A stretch of 64,000 nucleotides of DNA from positions 1,116,001 to 1,180,000 of the forward strand of contig JAKSGN010000005.1 in assembly GCA_024180945.1 (NCBI GenBank). The letters run 5' to 3'. The notes below the pieces were generated by a model. The model was given only the letters and a program-made list of their open reading frames with translations. It was not told the DNA's origin and made no database searches. Positions 32,301 through 43,625 of the stretch are shown piece after piece. How positions within the stretch are numbered: position 1 is the stretch's first letter; each line of letters starts with the position of its first letter. Both the position numbers and the translations under genes were made by a program. The DNA comes from Macrophomina tecta. Its lineage: Eukaryota; Ascomycota; Dothideomycetes; Botryosphaeriales; Botryosphaeriaceae.

Positions 32301-34158
32301 AGGAGCTTCTGGGCACTCTCGGAAGCGTCCGAAGTGAGCTTAGAAATGACTTCTTCAGCAAGAGACTCGACCTTGACGGGATCCTCGGCAGACAAAGCCC
32401 ACTGAGAAACAGCCTTCTTCGCCTCCTCAGACTTAAGAGCATCAGACTTGGCAGCCTCAGCAGCTTCGGAGATAAAGCGCTTGCGGTGTTCCAACCTTGC
32501 GACCAAGGAACCAAATCCGTATTCCGGAGTGGACGCGACCTGCGCGGAAATACCGGCGTTCTCCGAACCAAGCTGGTTAGCGACATAGAGACGTTCCTTG
32601 AATACTTGATTCAAGATCTTCATATACGCGTTCTCAAGTTCGGGCTGAGCAGGCTTCTGCTCGGTAGGAGCCGGCTCAGGTCCACCCATCTTTCCAATTT
32701 GAAGGTTTTGGATGGGTGAGTCCGAGTAGAGGTTCTGGAAAACACCGCGGAGAGCCTGGCGGACGGTAGCCTCCTCAAGATAGCCGAGCTGGTGGCCAAC
32801 AATCAACGGAGAAGCACCACCGGAGGTCTTCAACGAGGTAAGAAGATCCAAAAGAAGAGGGCCCCACTTGGTCGTCTTCCTCCGCACTTGCTCGAGAACA
32901 GCAATTTTCTTGACAGACTTCGGAATAACAGCAGACAGCTGAGTTCCAAGCCAAGGCCTGTACAACTTCACGGTGATCAGACCAGGGTTCGAGTAGTCTG
33001 CACCCGCCTCATCCAGCTCCTCCGCAAACATGGCAGTGTCGGAACCGAAGATGAAAACAGCCGCCTCAGCGTTGGCCGGGCCGGTGTAAGAGAAAGCCTG
33101 ATACTCGCGGCCAGTGACATCCTTGATTGTGCCCCAGATCTGGGAAACGAACTTGTAAATCTCTTCCGAAGAGATGGGCTTAGCGGAGACGGACTCAACG
33201 GTGGTAGCCGAAGAAACGGTGCTGTTCTTGTCGCTGCTAGCACTGCTCTCTCGCCTAGAAGAGCCGCTCGCGGACGACTCACGGGTGCTGGAAGGACCGG
33301 AGCGCTGCTCGGGAAGCTGCAGGCTTTCGCCGAGAGCGCCGTTCGGCTGGGAGGCCTGGCTGCCGGCCACGGTCACGGTGGCAACGCGGCCATCGTCCGC
33401 ATACAGAGAGGTCTCCCCCGAGGACGAGCTTTGGAAGACACGAGCGGCATCCAAGTCCAGGACCTGTTTCACAAGGGCCTTGTCCTCGTAAGGGATCGGC
33501 TTCGCGTTGGACACGACAGCCGAGTCGAAAAAGTGGATCACACCCTTCCCCGACTTGAGGGCTAGTGCATGCGCGGTCAGGGCGATGTCCTGAGCCTCCT
33601 GCAGCGACTCGGACTGCAGGAAAGTGAATCCCGACTGTCTGATGGAGGTGATGTCTGAGTAATCAGGGTATCCGGTTGGCTGCAGCGAGACGTGGAGGAC
33701 GACGGGATACTGAGCCAGCTTGTAGAGGTGGGGTATCGACTGGACGAGGATGGAGGAGGTGGTGGTAACGGAAACGAGCCTGCCAGAGCGAATTGGCTGG
33801 AAGACAGAAAGGAGCGGGTCGGCATTGTGCCTCACTGGTAGGATCTGCGGCGGAATCAGCGTGTGCGGGCACAGAGGGCTGCGGGGTTGCGTCGAGGGTG
33901 GCCACACATACCTCTGGCAGATCTCTGGCCACAACACTCGGGGCCTTGCTCTGGCTGTAGGAGTTCAGGTGCTTGGAGAACTCCGAGTCGTCCTTCAGCG
34001 ACGGCTGGACCGAGACCACGACGTCGCTGGCCAGGTACGCGATCCGCGCCACTGCGTAGAGTCAGAGTGGTGTTCGCGCTCGGCAGTGCTGCGGGGCAGC
34101 GGATGGAGTGAGAATGGCGTTACGTACCGGCCTCTCCAGCGGTGGTGACGGAGCCCAT
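29372..34158 (-). CDS. MET5: Sulfite reductase (NADPH) hemoprotein beta subunit
   Basis: Reduces sulfite to sulfide with the alpha flavoprotein; needed for Cys and Met synthesis. Four exons (minus): 34158-34128, 34051-33912, 33844-29459 and 29401-29372; total 1528 residues, similar to fungal Met5 (about 1440-1530). Domains in order: a pyruvate:ferredoxin oxidoreductase-like region (about 60-600) with a Ser-rich linker (about 215-270); a flavodoxin-like domain (about 800-950) with TILFASDNGNAENLAKRL and STAGQGEFP; and two sulfite reductase repeats (about 1000-1510). Siroheme and 4Fe-4S ligands are present as Cys1383-X5-Cys1389 and Cys1428-X3-Cys1432 (TGCPNGCARPW). The last exon encodes only an acidic tail of nine residues. 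The intron at 33911-33845 was placed so that DLPE joins ILPVRHNADPLL; the start MGSVTTAGEAV is usual for the family. Confidence 0.95.
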
Positions 34159-34742
34159 GGTTGCAGCAGCGCGGAGCAATGGGCCTCACGGAAGGGAGGA
34201 ATGGAGGGGGTTGAGGCGTGAGGTTGTCAAAGGGCAGCTCGGCGGTAGAAATGCAGCGCGGACGGCCACGCTCTTTGGCCACTTTTTTTCGAGAAGCTGG
34301 GCTTTGCTAAGGGCATTTTCGCGGGCGCGCATTGGCTTGAGCAGCAATCACACCATCCGCGCTAGCAGCGGAAACTGGGGTCGAGGGCGAGCGAGGGCCG
34401 ACAGCTCGGCGGGCTGGATTGCCTGTTTCCAGCATTACTCAGGAAAATTTCAGGCCCCGCGTGACGCGAGCGGCCATGGCGCTGCAGGGCCGGGTGCGGT
34501 ACGGTACGGTAACGAACATTACTGTAGGGCTGCCGATTCGCGACAGGATGCTCCTGCGGCTGAGGGCCCGCGCTGCCACCCTGGCGTTCCGAGGCCCGCT
34601 ATCGCTATCTGCCCGCACTGCTCCACGACGGGGAACATCATCATCGTTGTTGCTGCTGCTGCACCGCCGAGCCGCAGACCTCAGAGACGCGCCCCGCTAC
34701 GCCCCCAGAGCTCGCCCGCTCGCCGATGATCACTGCTGCGAA
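34159..34742. promoter_or_regulatory. Divergent promoter, sulfite reductase and FAD synthase
   Basis: 584 bp between two outward-facing starts. It contains three direct CGGTA units (34497-34511). Part of it also reads open in the FAD synthase frame, with an Arg/Ala/Ser-rich composition near 34548-34640, so an upstream start of FAD synthase inside this region is possible. Confidence 0.55.
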
Positions 34743-35772
34743 ATGACCGGAGTCGCCAACCATGCTGTCAACTCGCACGCCCACCACCCGCTGATTCCCG
34801 ACTCCCCGCCGCTGCCCTTCGCCGACCTGTGCGCGCGCCTCGATGCCCGCCTATCCGCCTTCTTGCGCGAAGATAATCAGCAGAATGCGCGCGTCCGCGC
34901 CGTCCAGGAGCAGACACAGACCACATTAGGCGTCATCGAGGAGGCCCTCCAGCGCTACAAGTACGTCCGCTCTCCCCCCGCACTATCCCCCCCCCCCCCC
35001 CGCCAGCTACCAGTCTGAGACCTGTGTATATCCTAAGATGAACCCCACTCCAGCAGCCTCGACGAGCTCTCGTTCTCCTATAACGGCGGCAAAGACTGCC
35101 TCGTCCTGCTTGTTCTGTATCTATGCGCCCTGCATCGCCACAGCCAATCCACCGCGACCCCGCTGCCTGCGACTATCCAGACGGTCTACATCCAATCCAC
35201 CCACCCGTTCCCCGAAGTCGAGGACTTTGTCGCCGAATCCAGCAAAGCCTACAGCTTGACTCTTGAAACATACAATGCCCCTATGAAGGCAGCATTCGCC
35301 TCGTACCTGCGCGACCACCCCGCCGTGAAGGCCATCTTCGTTGGCACTCGGCGGACGGATCCTCACGGCGAGCATTTGACTCACTTCGACCCCACGGACC
35401 ATGGCTGGCCCAGCTTTATGCGCATACACCCCGTCATAGACTGGCACTACGTCGAAATTTGGACTGTACGTTCCCTTCCAAAAACGGACATACCCAGACC
35501 AATCCGCGAAGCTGACTCCGGCGCAGTTTATTCGTCACCTCGGCATTCCGTACTGCTCGCTCTATGACCAGGGCTACACCTCTCTTGGCGGCACGACCGA
35601 TACCCACCCGAACCCCGCTCTCCGCATCCCTTCACCCGAATTGGATGCTGTTCACGCGGACGACAGAAAGTTCAGGCCTGCTTACGAGCTTGTCGAAGAT
35701 TACGAAGAGCGTCTTGGCCGGGACAAGGGTATCAACTCTAGCAAGTCCATCCCCGAGCCAGCATCATCATGA
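34743..35772 (+). CDS. FAD1: FAD synthase (FMN adenylyltransferase), PAPS-reductase fold
   Basis: Makes FAD from FMN and ATP. Exons 34743-34960, 35054-35465 and 35527-35772 give 291 residues, close to yeast Fad1 (306). The PP-loop-like SYNGGKDCLVLL lies just after the first junction; then FPEVEDFV, AIFVGTRRTDPHGEHL, the conserved HPVIDWHYVEIWTFIRHLGIPYC across the second junction (given here in parts WHYVEIWT and FIRHLGIPYC), YDQGYTSLGG, and RPAYELVEDYEERLGRD near the end. The first acceptor is a tandem CAGCAG, so the product may vary by one Ser. The start is the Met nearest the domain; the frame stays open upstream with a basic, presequence-like stretch. It lies head to head with sulfite reductase. 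Confidence 0.9.
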
Positions 35773-38390
35773 GCAACTCCTCGAGTCATTCGAGATGGTA
35801 GATCAGAGACTTCGAACACATGTATAGTATTTCACTTCGTAGGAGAAAGTTGAGCAGATACAGGACAGGAAGAGGACTTTCAAGCATTACGACTAGAGCA
35901 TATATCCGGCGCCATGTGGAGTTTGGATTTATTCAATGAATCATTGAAGACGGATTCGCTTTCCATTCATCATCTTGCCTGTGTTTCGAAGATAGGGCCA
36001 AGTACATCAAAGGAAAGACTATATCAGATGCATGTCAACACAAATAACAGACCACCCTGCTCTTACCGCACCCACGTTTGCTTTTACCACCATTGCCCTC
36101 GCCTATCCACGCTCAAAACACCCGCACGACACACCCGCCGCAACGGTCAGGGCTGCGGGACAACCCGCCCGTCCGTTCACACATACGTAAAACGCCACCA
36201 CCATCATTGCTGCCATTAGCCGCCCATAATTCCTTTTCCACGCCCCCATCCCACCCCCCTCAGCCGTCACATCCGTCTTCGCCTCGACAAAGCGAAAGCA
36301 ACGTACGCCAGCGGCGCAATATTTTGCCCCGTTCCGGTCCCCTGGGAGACGGTGCTCCGTCCATCGCTTCGAGAAGGTTGTACACATTTGCGCCACCGAG
36401 TAAAGGAAGAAAATGAAAAAAAGAGAAAAAAGCAAGGAAGCAATTGAGGCAACGGAGAGATAGAGAGAAAGCCATCAATAGCGAACCTTCGAACGAAAAA
36501 GCAAGCGCACACCGCTTCCTCCGCCTCTCTCTTATCAAAAATACGCAGCTAAAAGAAGAAAAAAAAATCAAAAAAAAAAAAAAAATACTGTACAATCACA
36601 TGTTCAAAAGCGAAAAAACACAGAACGACTACACCACGATGATGCTATCGTCATGGGCCGCGCTCGCCAACGACGTCTCCGCAAGATAGGTAGCAAAGCG
36701 CATACGAGCAAAAATCGTCAATTCTACACCCACACGGCAGATACGACACCACAAGAATGATGATCCCTGCCTCAGGGTCCAAACACGCCGAAAAGCGCAG
36801 GGTGAACCGGACGTACATCTCGTGCACGCCGGTGCGACAAACGGACACCAAAACGCGCCCGCCCATTCCCCCATTCCATCCCCGTCGTCTCGCCTCACCT
36901 TTTTATCCTCACCTCTAATTTGCAACGCTCCCGATTTTCAGCCAGCCTCGATTTCACCTCCACCCGAATTGGTTCTTGCACCACCACCACCGAGAACAAA
37001 GAACATGAAAAAGAATCTAAAAAAAAAAAAAAAAAAAAAAAAACACACGCACACAAATTTTTCTTCCCCCAATTGTGATCCGCATCAGCCACACCCCAAC
37101 CAACCCATCCCCAAACCCAAGTCGAAGGGTGGTATGGCATATCCAAGCCTAACCCCGAGTTCAAAAAGTCAAAATAAGCCCAAACAAGCTTCATTCAAAC
37201 TCCTGTTCATACACACCCATACCGGGTGATAAGCTGTAGAGCTTTCCATTTGCGTACATTATTTCTGAAAAAAAAAAAAAAAAAGAATAAAAAACATCAA
37301 AACGAAACAACACGTTATCCCGTATGATTTGCGTGCCGCTTGTTCAATGTGGGGAAGTAAAATAGCTAAGGAAAGGAAAAAGGATGCCGACTTCGGACCG
37401 CTTGAGCACGGGCCTCTAATTGCCGCCGTATCTCCATGTCCAATTCATCAGCAAGTCAGGTCTGGGCGGAGAAATTTGGCAGATTTCCATTGCGTGCATA
37501 TGACCGGATCGATAAAACGTGGCGAAGGGTTCAGGTGATTGTCGCGCCAGGGATTTTGCCGATAGAGGATGCCGAACATGCCGATGTGCTCGTCATCTCT
37601 AGACGCCGAAACGAATACACACAAGGTTCGTCCATGGCCTTCGCCGTCCAACGCGATTTATCGCTCTTCACGTTGCACAATGTTCTGGGCTGCTGACGCC
37701 AACACTCGCCAACGAACCACCTGCTGATATGAGTCTGAGCACACCAGCTAGCCGTCAAAGCCGACAGGCCGCGCTGACGAGAAGGCAATATTTTAGATGA
37801 ACGCCGATTGCATTTGCTGACACTGTTTCTCAGTAACCGGCATGCGCCTCTGATTATGAAAGATGTAAAGTCAAAGCAAGCCGCCCAACTCGTCATCATC
37901 GTAGCCCGCGAGGGCAGTCAATCTTTTTTTTGTTGCCCACCAACCGACAAAGGAAGAACAGGAGCTTGGTAAGTAAAAGCGCAAGGGGACCACGGGAGCG
38001 GCCCGCAAAAGGAAAATGTCCGACCTAAAGGCAACACGAAAAAAAAAAAGAAAAAGTAAGCAGAAAAAGAAACAAACATACAAAGCTAAGCCGAGGAAAG
38101 GTCCCAATATAGCAGCGGAAATGTGGTGCCACCCGACAATGCCATTGCCACCTGATTAGAAGGCTTGCCGAAGAAGGTTACTTCCAATATGATGGTCGAT
38201 GCTGAAGGCATAACTCATCTGTCGCCGTGGTGAATGTGCACGAAACGGTGATAAAGATGTTCGACTGGCGATGGTTTGCAATGGGTAGGGAGACCAAAGC
38301 GTCGTGGTCCAAAGGCTGATGCTGTACAATGTACACTCATTGACAAGACACGTTGCGCTGATGGGATGAGATGCGAGTGCTCGAACATAG
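35773..38390. other. A-rich 2.6-kb interval between convergent 3' ends
   Basis: It lies between the FAD synthase and RRM-protein stop codons. It has several poly-A tracts on the plus strand (near 36560-36586, 37019-37043 and 37268-37286), read as poly-T on the minus strand. Most of it could be the long 3' UTR of the RRM gene. No coding region is supported. Confidence 0.55.
37019..37043. repeat. Poly-A tract
   Basis: A run of about 24 A residues followed by a CA-rich stretch, in noncoding DNA. Confidence 0.9.
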
Positions 38391-40245
38391 TCACTCGTGG
38401 TCGCTTGTGGCATTGCTGGAAGCGGAGGAGTGATCGCCATGAGCAATAACAGGAGTCGCGGGGCGAGGCTTGTCTTCCTCGGCCTCTACTCTGACAGAAG
38501 GCAAATTGGCGCTGTTGGTCGTCTGAGAGAGTTGGGACGAGCGGGCCACCAAGTTGCGGAAATTACGATCATAACGCTGCGGATAGTTCTGGTTGTTGGA
38601 GCCAGCCAGATAGTTCTCAAATTCGTTCGCGCCATCCTTCTGAGTGGGAGTGAGCGCACTGAGACGCTGCTGGGGAGCGATCAAGCTACCGTTTGCATTT
38701 GCAGCCCTGGACTGAAGGACACCGTACTCAAACTCAGCGGCCCTGAACTGGCGAGCAGCAGCCGTCTGCTGCTTGAGGACCTTCTGCTCCTGGGTATCGG
38801 CATATCTGATTTGGATGACATGGTCTTCCCCGTCCGGTACAGCGACAGGAGTATTGTTGAACTTCTTGATGACTTCCTCACAGATGTCTCGAGACTCGAA
38901 GCGAGCAAAGCCGACACCGCGACCGTGACCGCCACCGTCGCGGAGGATCTTGCTGGAGCAGACTTTGTAAGGATGGAAGATTGAGGTCAGTTCTGCTTCG
39001 TTGATGTGGCGAGGAATGTTCGAGACGTAAAGATTGGTGTTCGCTTCGTCCGAGAACTTCTTAAGCTTGGCATAGAATGATTCCTGTGTTCTTTCAGTAA
39101 TGCTCGCGTAAACGTGACGGGCTCAGGCATACTCTGGCGAAGCTAACTTCGTACCCAAGGTAGTGGAACCCTCGGATGCAGTTCTCGGCATCCTTGAAGT
39201 TGTAGTACTTGATGAATCCGTAACTAGTGGTCGCTTGTCAGTGCAGCCCAAAATGCAATCAGAATCAAGAGACATACCCCTTGCATTGGTTAGTCTTGAC
39301 ATCAATGATGGACTTGGAGCTCTGGATGTCTCCGAAGCGCATGCCCCATTGGTGTAGCATCTCATCCGTCGTCTCAGGAAGGAGTCCGCGGATGTACACG
39401 TTGGTCTCGCCGTTCTTATTCTCAAGGCTGCGGTCCAGCGGCTTGACAGGCGAGCTCGGGGCAGGGATTGCCTTCGGAATCGGCGGGTCCTTCGAGAGCT
39501 GCTCCTGGATCTCACTCGGGATTTGCGTTATCTGGGCCGGGGCTTTGTTCATATGAGGGACGTAGAACGGCCCCAGGTGAGACGGTGAAGGAGTGCCACT
39601 GCCGGGATAGATCGCGTTCGGAGAGCCATTCATATAGACGCTGGGATGGTAAGCGGCGTTGTTCCCGGTATAAGGTGTGCCGGGCAAGTCCTGCTCCGTT
39701 GAGGAGATCGAGTCCCGGCGTGGAGTGACAAGCGAAGGTTCAGAGGACGAGACGCGGGATGCCCAGCCGCCCGTGATGGGACTGTTGTTATCCATGATCT
39801 GGTGACCATACTGGAATGCGGTCTGAGGGACGTAGTGGCTCATTGCAGTCTGCACGCCCGGCGAGGGAATGCCGTGGTAGTTGTTGAGTCCCGGTATCAT
39901 CTGGTGTTGCGGATAGACCATGGCATGTTGGCTGTGTTGCATCTGTGCCTGGAGATGCACGCTTCCAAGTTCGGCGGATGACGCTGGGACATGGGAGCCC
40001 GGCTTAGCTGAGCCGAGAGGGGGGTGCATGTTCATACCGGCAAATCCCTGTGTCAGTGCAGCCAGGCTCTGGTCTCCGACGAGTCCATGATATTGCAGCA
40101 TGCCAGGGTGACCGGTGCTTAGGAACGAAGGGCGCTGCGCTTGGTTCTGGTAACCGCCATACATGGCAGCGCGATTGCCAAAGTTCGCCGCGGGGTTGCC
40201 GAAGTTGCGCTTGCGCTGAGACTCAATGTCGGTAAGAGCAGCCAT
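38391..40245 (-). CDS. Tandem-RRM RNA-binding protein, RBMS/alan shepard-like
   Basis: Probable mRNA-binding regulator. Exons (minus) 40245-39278, 39223-39133 and 39083-38391 with introns of 54 and 49 bp give 583 residues. The first 280 residues are low complexity, rich in Gln, Ser, Pro, Tyr and His. RRM1 (about 282-352) has RNP2-like NVYIRGL and RNP1-like KGYGFIKYY, the latter split by intron 1. RRM2 (about 370-450) has NLYVSNIP and RGVGFARF, with the KILRDGGGHGRG loop between. The RRM pair spacing and sequence match the RBMS type; exact orthology is inferred. The C-terminal 130 residues are Gln/Asn/Ser-rich. The frame stays open for about 200 codons upstream of the chosen Met; that part looks like UTR. 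Confidence 0.88.
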
Positions 40246-43200
40246 TGCTGTGGTCTGTGGGCCAGGATTAGCGTGATACTTATGATGCGAAGTGCAAACG
40301 TGATGTAGTGCTGTGTTGGGTGATGAGAAAGGGACGTTCAGTGGGCGAGGTGAGCTGAGGGGAGTTGTCGTACCAGTGCGAGGATTGGTTCTGTAAGTTG
40401 ATAGGCAAGCTACCGTGGACCGGTTGTCGGATTGACCTGCACCTCGACATCCAACGGTCACCATATGCTCGAAATACAAATACTGGCACGATCGAGGCGG
40501 ATATAAATGGAACGAAGAAGATGTCCAGCACAGTCTCCGCAGCCGGGAGTTGTCGGGCATAGGGGATGCCGTGCAGGTGGCAAGGCGGCGGCGAGGCGGC
40601 AGAGTTGGGCTGAGACGTACCTGACGAAGATGTCTGATCGCTTGAAGATGTGGAGAAGCGACTGCGGACAAAAGCTGGCACTCCGAGTCAGTGGGGAGTC
40701 CGTCTAGTGAGGCGGGGCGTGGAGTGGGCTCGCTCACTTGGTGTGGAAAGCTACAAAGAAATGCAGAGCTCTGAGGCGGATGACCGGCGGATGACGAAGT
40801 GTTCGAGGAGAGAAGAGAGGGAGAGACAGGCGACGGAGCGGGAAGAAGATATACAGGCACAAGTGCTGGGCGCTAGCGGCGAGTGAGGTGGGCGACGGTG
40901 GTTGTTCTGGAAAGAGGCAACGTCAGTGAGAGGCAGCGGCAGGTGCAGACGATAGGTACAAGCGCCGTCACAACGCCCGGCGCGCCGCCCGTCGTCTCCG
41001 GCCGCAGTTGCTGCAGACTCTCGGCGGAGGGCAGGAGGCACACGGGCAGCTGGCGTGGTCGGCTTTTTGGGGAGCGGTGGCCGCGCACCTTAACGCCCCG
41101 GGAGCGAATGCGCCTGCCTGCGGCCCCTTAAGGATAGTAGGAGAGAAAGCTGTCTCAATAGCGATGTCAGCGGAAGAGAACGCTGCCTTCGTGTCTTGCC
41201 TCGAGGGCGAGTGCCACTTTAAATGCACGTCGGCAGTCTGTGCGAAGGGGCTGTAGTAGACGGACCAGGGTGCGATTTGAGGTGAGGCGGTTTCTTTTGC
41301 AGCTTGTACAGAGTCACTCAATGCGAACCACTCTCCAGCGCTCCCAACTGAGACAGGAACAGCATGCAGGCGGCTGAAAAGACCCTCGCCCTAGAGCAAG
41401 CCCGCGCACTGCCCCCAGCGGCCCCAGAGCTTCATCTCCCCGCGACGTTGACACTCCTGGACAGCCGCCGTGCAATGCCATGCCATGTCATGCCCAAGCG
41501 TCCCGCGCGTCACGGCAGCTATTTATTTATGGCCCGTTTGATTTTGGGAGGCATCTGTGTCTACGCTCCATCAGCTTCTGTCCCATGTCTGTCAATCGCT
41601 GCCGGATGCTCGCTCAGAGTTGCATCACCGAGATAGGGGCTCTCTGCTGGCCTTGACGTCAGCCTCGTTGCGTGAAGCATTGCTGTTACATTCAAAAGGA
41701 AAGCCTCTCGCTTTAAGTTAGAGGGAGGGGCCACCGCAGACACCATCCCGCTGCCGCTCCCCCAGCCCTGTGGATCTGCGAGATTCCCGCGGGAAGATGC
41801 ACGCACGTTGCTTGCCAGTTCCCGGTCTGGAATCTTGTTTGTGCAGCGGCTTGTCCTACATATACGTGTCTGCACTCCTAGTCTGCCCAGCACTGGCCTC
41901 GACAGCCCGTCCTCATGACCGGCCGTCGACTCCATCCATGCCCGCAAGTCTGCCAGGAACCGCGCAACCTGCCCCGCAACCGGTGGAGACGCAGGCGGGC
42001 GGGCTGCAGCACGAAGCAAGGATGCCGACATTAAGGCACTCGAGCCCACTCAACGCGTTGTTCGCGCGGTGGAGCGATGAAGCTAAAGATACGTCGCAAG
42101 ACATTGTTGCTAAAGCGGGAGACTTAAAATAACGAGTCACCCGCGCTGGTACAGACCCTGAGAGCCATTGGGCGTCGTGCAGCTCCTGCCGGCCGCGTTT
42201 GTCAGCCCACGAGCCTGGTTCGAGTGACGCGGAAGGCACAAGAAGATTCCCTAGCTGGTGTGCGACGGCATTTTGCTCTTTGAGGCTTTCCGTGCGGCTG
42301 GTGCTTCGTGGGCGCATACCACATGCGAGGGACGCCAAAAGCGTACCAGCTTCGCTGGCCCTCTCGAGCGCCAGCCCGCTTCCTGAAATCGGACCTACCC
42401 CACGGAAGGCTTGCCGGAAGATGGCGTCTTCGATCGGATCTCACACTGAGACGTGGTCCGGAGGGTCCTGCGGATCAGGGCGTCCGGGGAATTCATAATG
42501 CACCAGCCGCCGTGCCTGTTTTCCTGACGCGCAAAATGAGATGGGACCTGTCACATCATCCAGTTGCAGTGCTGTCCTTTAACGCGCGCCCATATCGGCA
42601 ATCCTGGCCGGTGCTACAACGGTCGACGTAACCGGCGACTCCCAGCGCTGTAGTTGGGGTGGGATCGACGGGCACTGGGTTGGCAATCTGAGTTGTTTGT
42701 TTCTTGATCATCTGAGGTCCGTGGGGACGTCGACCTGCATCCTGGATGCTGGGACCGATCGCGCGTCAAGGCTTAGGCACTCGTCCGCAAAGGGGCGTCT
42801 AACTTCTCGCTTCAATGCAGGAATTTGTTCCGCGGGCGCCCCGGGTTTCACAGCTGTGCGTTCGGAAGCAGGCAGAGTCGTCCGAACGCCCTGTTCAGGA
42901 TGCCAGGATCCAAATTTCTCCTCCATGGCCGGTGGAGGACGCTGCAGTTTGCCGGCTCGCTGCTCTTGACCGCCGTTTCTGCCTCTTTTCTTTTGCTGCG
43001 AGCAAATATACCCAGCGCCGGCCACCCCGTTTGCATAATGCTGCCTGGCCGCTGGTCGCTGGCGGGTGCTGCTGGCTGCTGGCTGCTGCTGCTGCTGCTG
43101 TGTCGCTTGGAATTTACATGCTGTTCTTGGCCCCCGTGACGTGAGCCTGGATGCAGGAATGCGCATGGAGGAGTACAAGGCAGCTGTGGCTGAAAGAGGG

Positions 43201-43625
43201 ATCCTTTGCGGAGACGCCCTGTGATGGGATCTGGTGCGCCGTGTGATGACGGTGGAGGCTGCTGTCGAGCGGCTTCGATCTTGTGCGCGGCCACGACAGT
43301 GGGAGATGGCTGTCTGTCTGAAGACTCCAGGGTCCGTCGGAGCTCTGATTGCCGCTAACCTCTCTTGGCCCAACCACTAACCAGGTACGAGGAACTCGCC
43401 GTGAGTGGTAGTCTTTGTTGAATTTTGTGTTGTGCATTACTCCATCTATTTAGACCTACGCCAACTTCCCCCAATCAAAGCTATGCACCGAGAAAGGTCT
43501 CAAAATCACACGAATATGTCCACAACCAAACCATCCATCAAAAATAACAGCCACAGCGCTCTGCCGTGTATCTGTCTAGGAAGTGTCTTTGAAGCATATG
43601 GTCTAAAGCAACCTCAAAACATCAC
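40246..43625. other. 3.4-kb interval upstream of the RRM gene and downstream of P450 reductase
   Basis: Both flanking genes are on the minus strand. The part next to the RRM gene is CT/GA-rich and may be a long 5' UTR with introns and promoter. A short CTG/GCT tract lies near 43075-43100. No gene was supported on either strand. Confidence 0.5.

Noticed and set aside
31373..32719. 448-residue plus-strand frame, with further ones at 30266-31066 and 32792-33565
   Set aside because: All are antisense to sulfite reductase, whose motifs and exon structure are unambiguous. The composition is that of a reverse-complement shadow.
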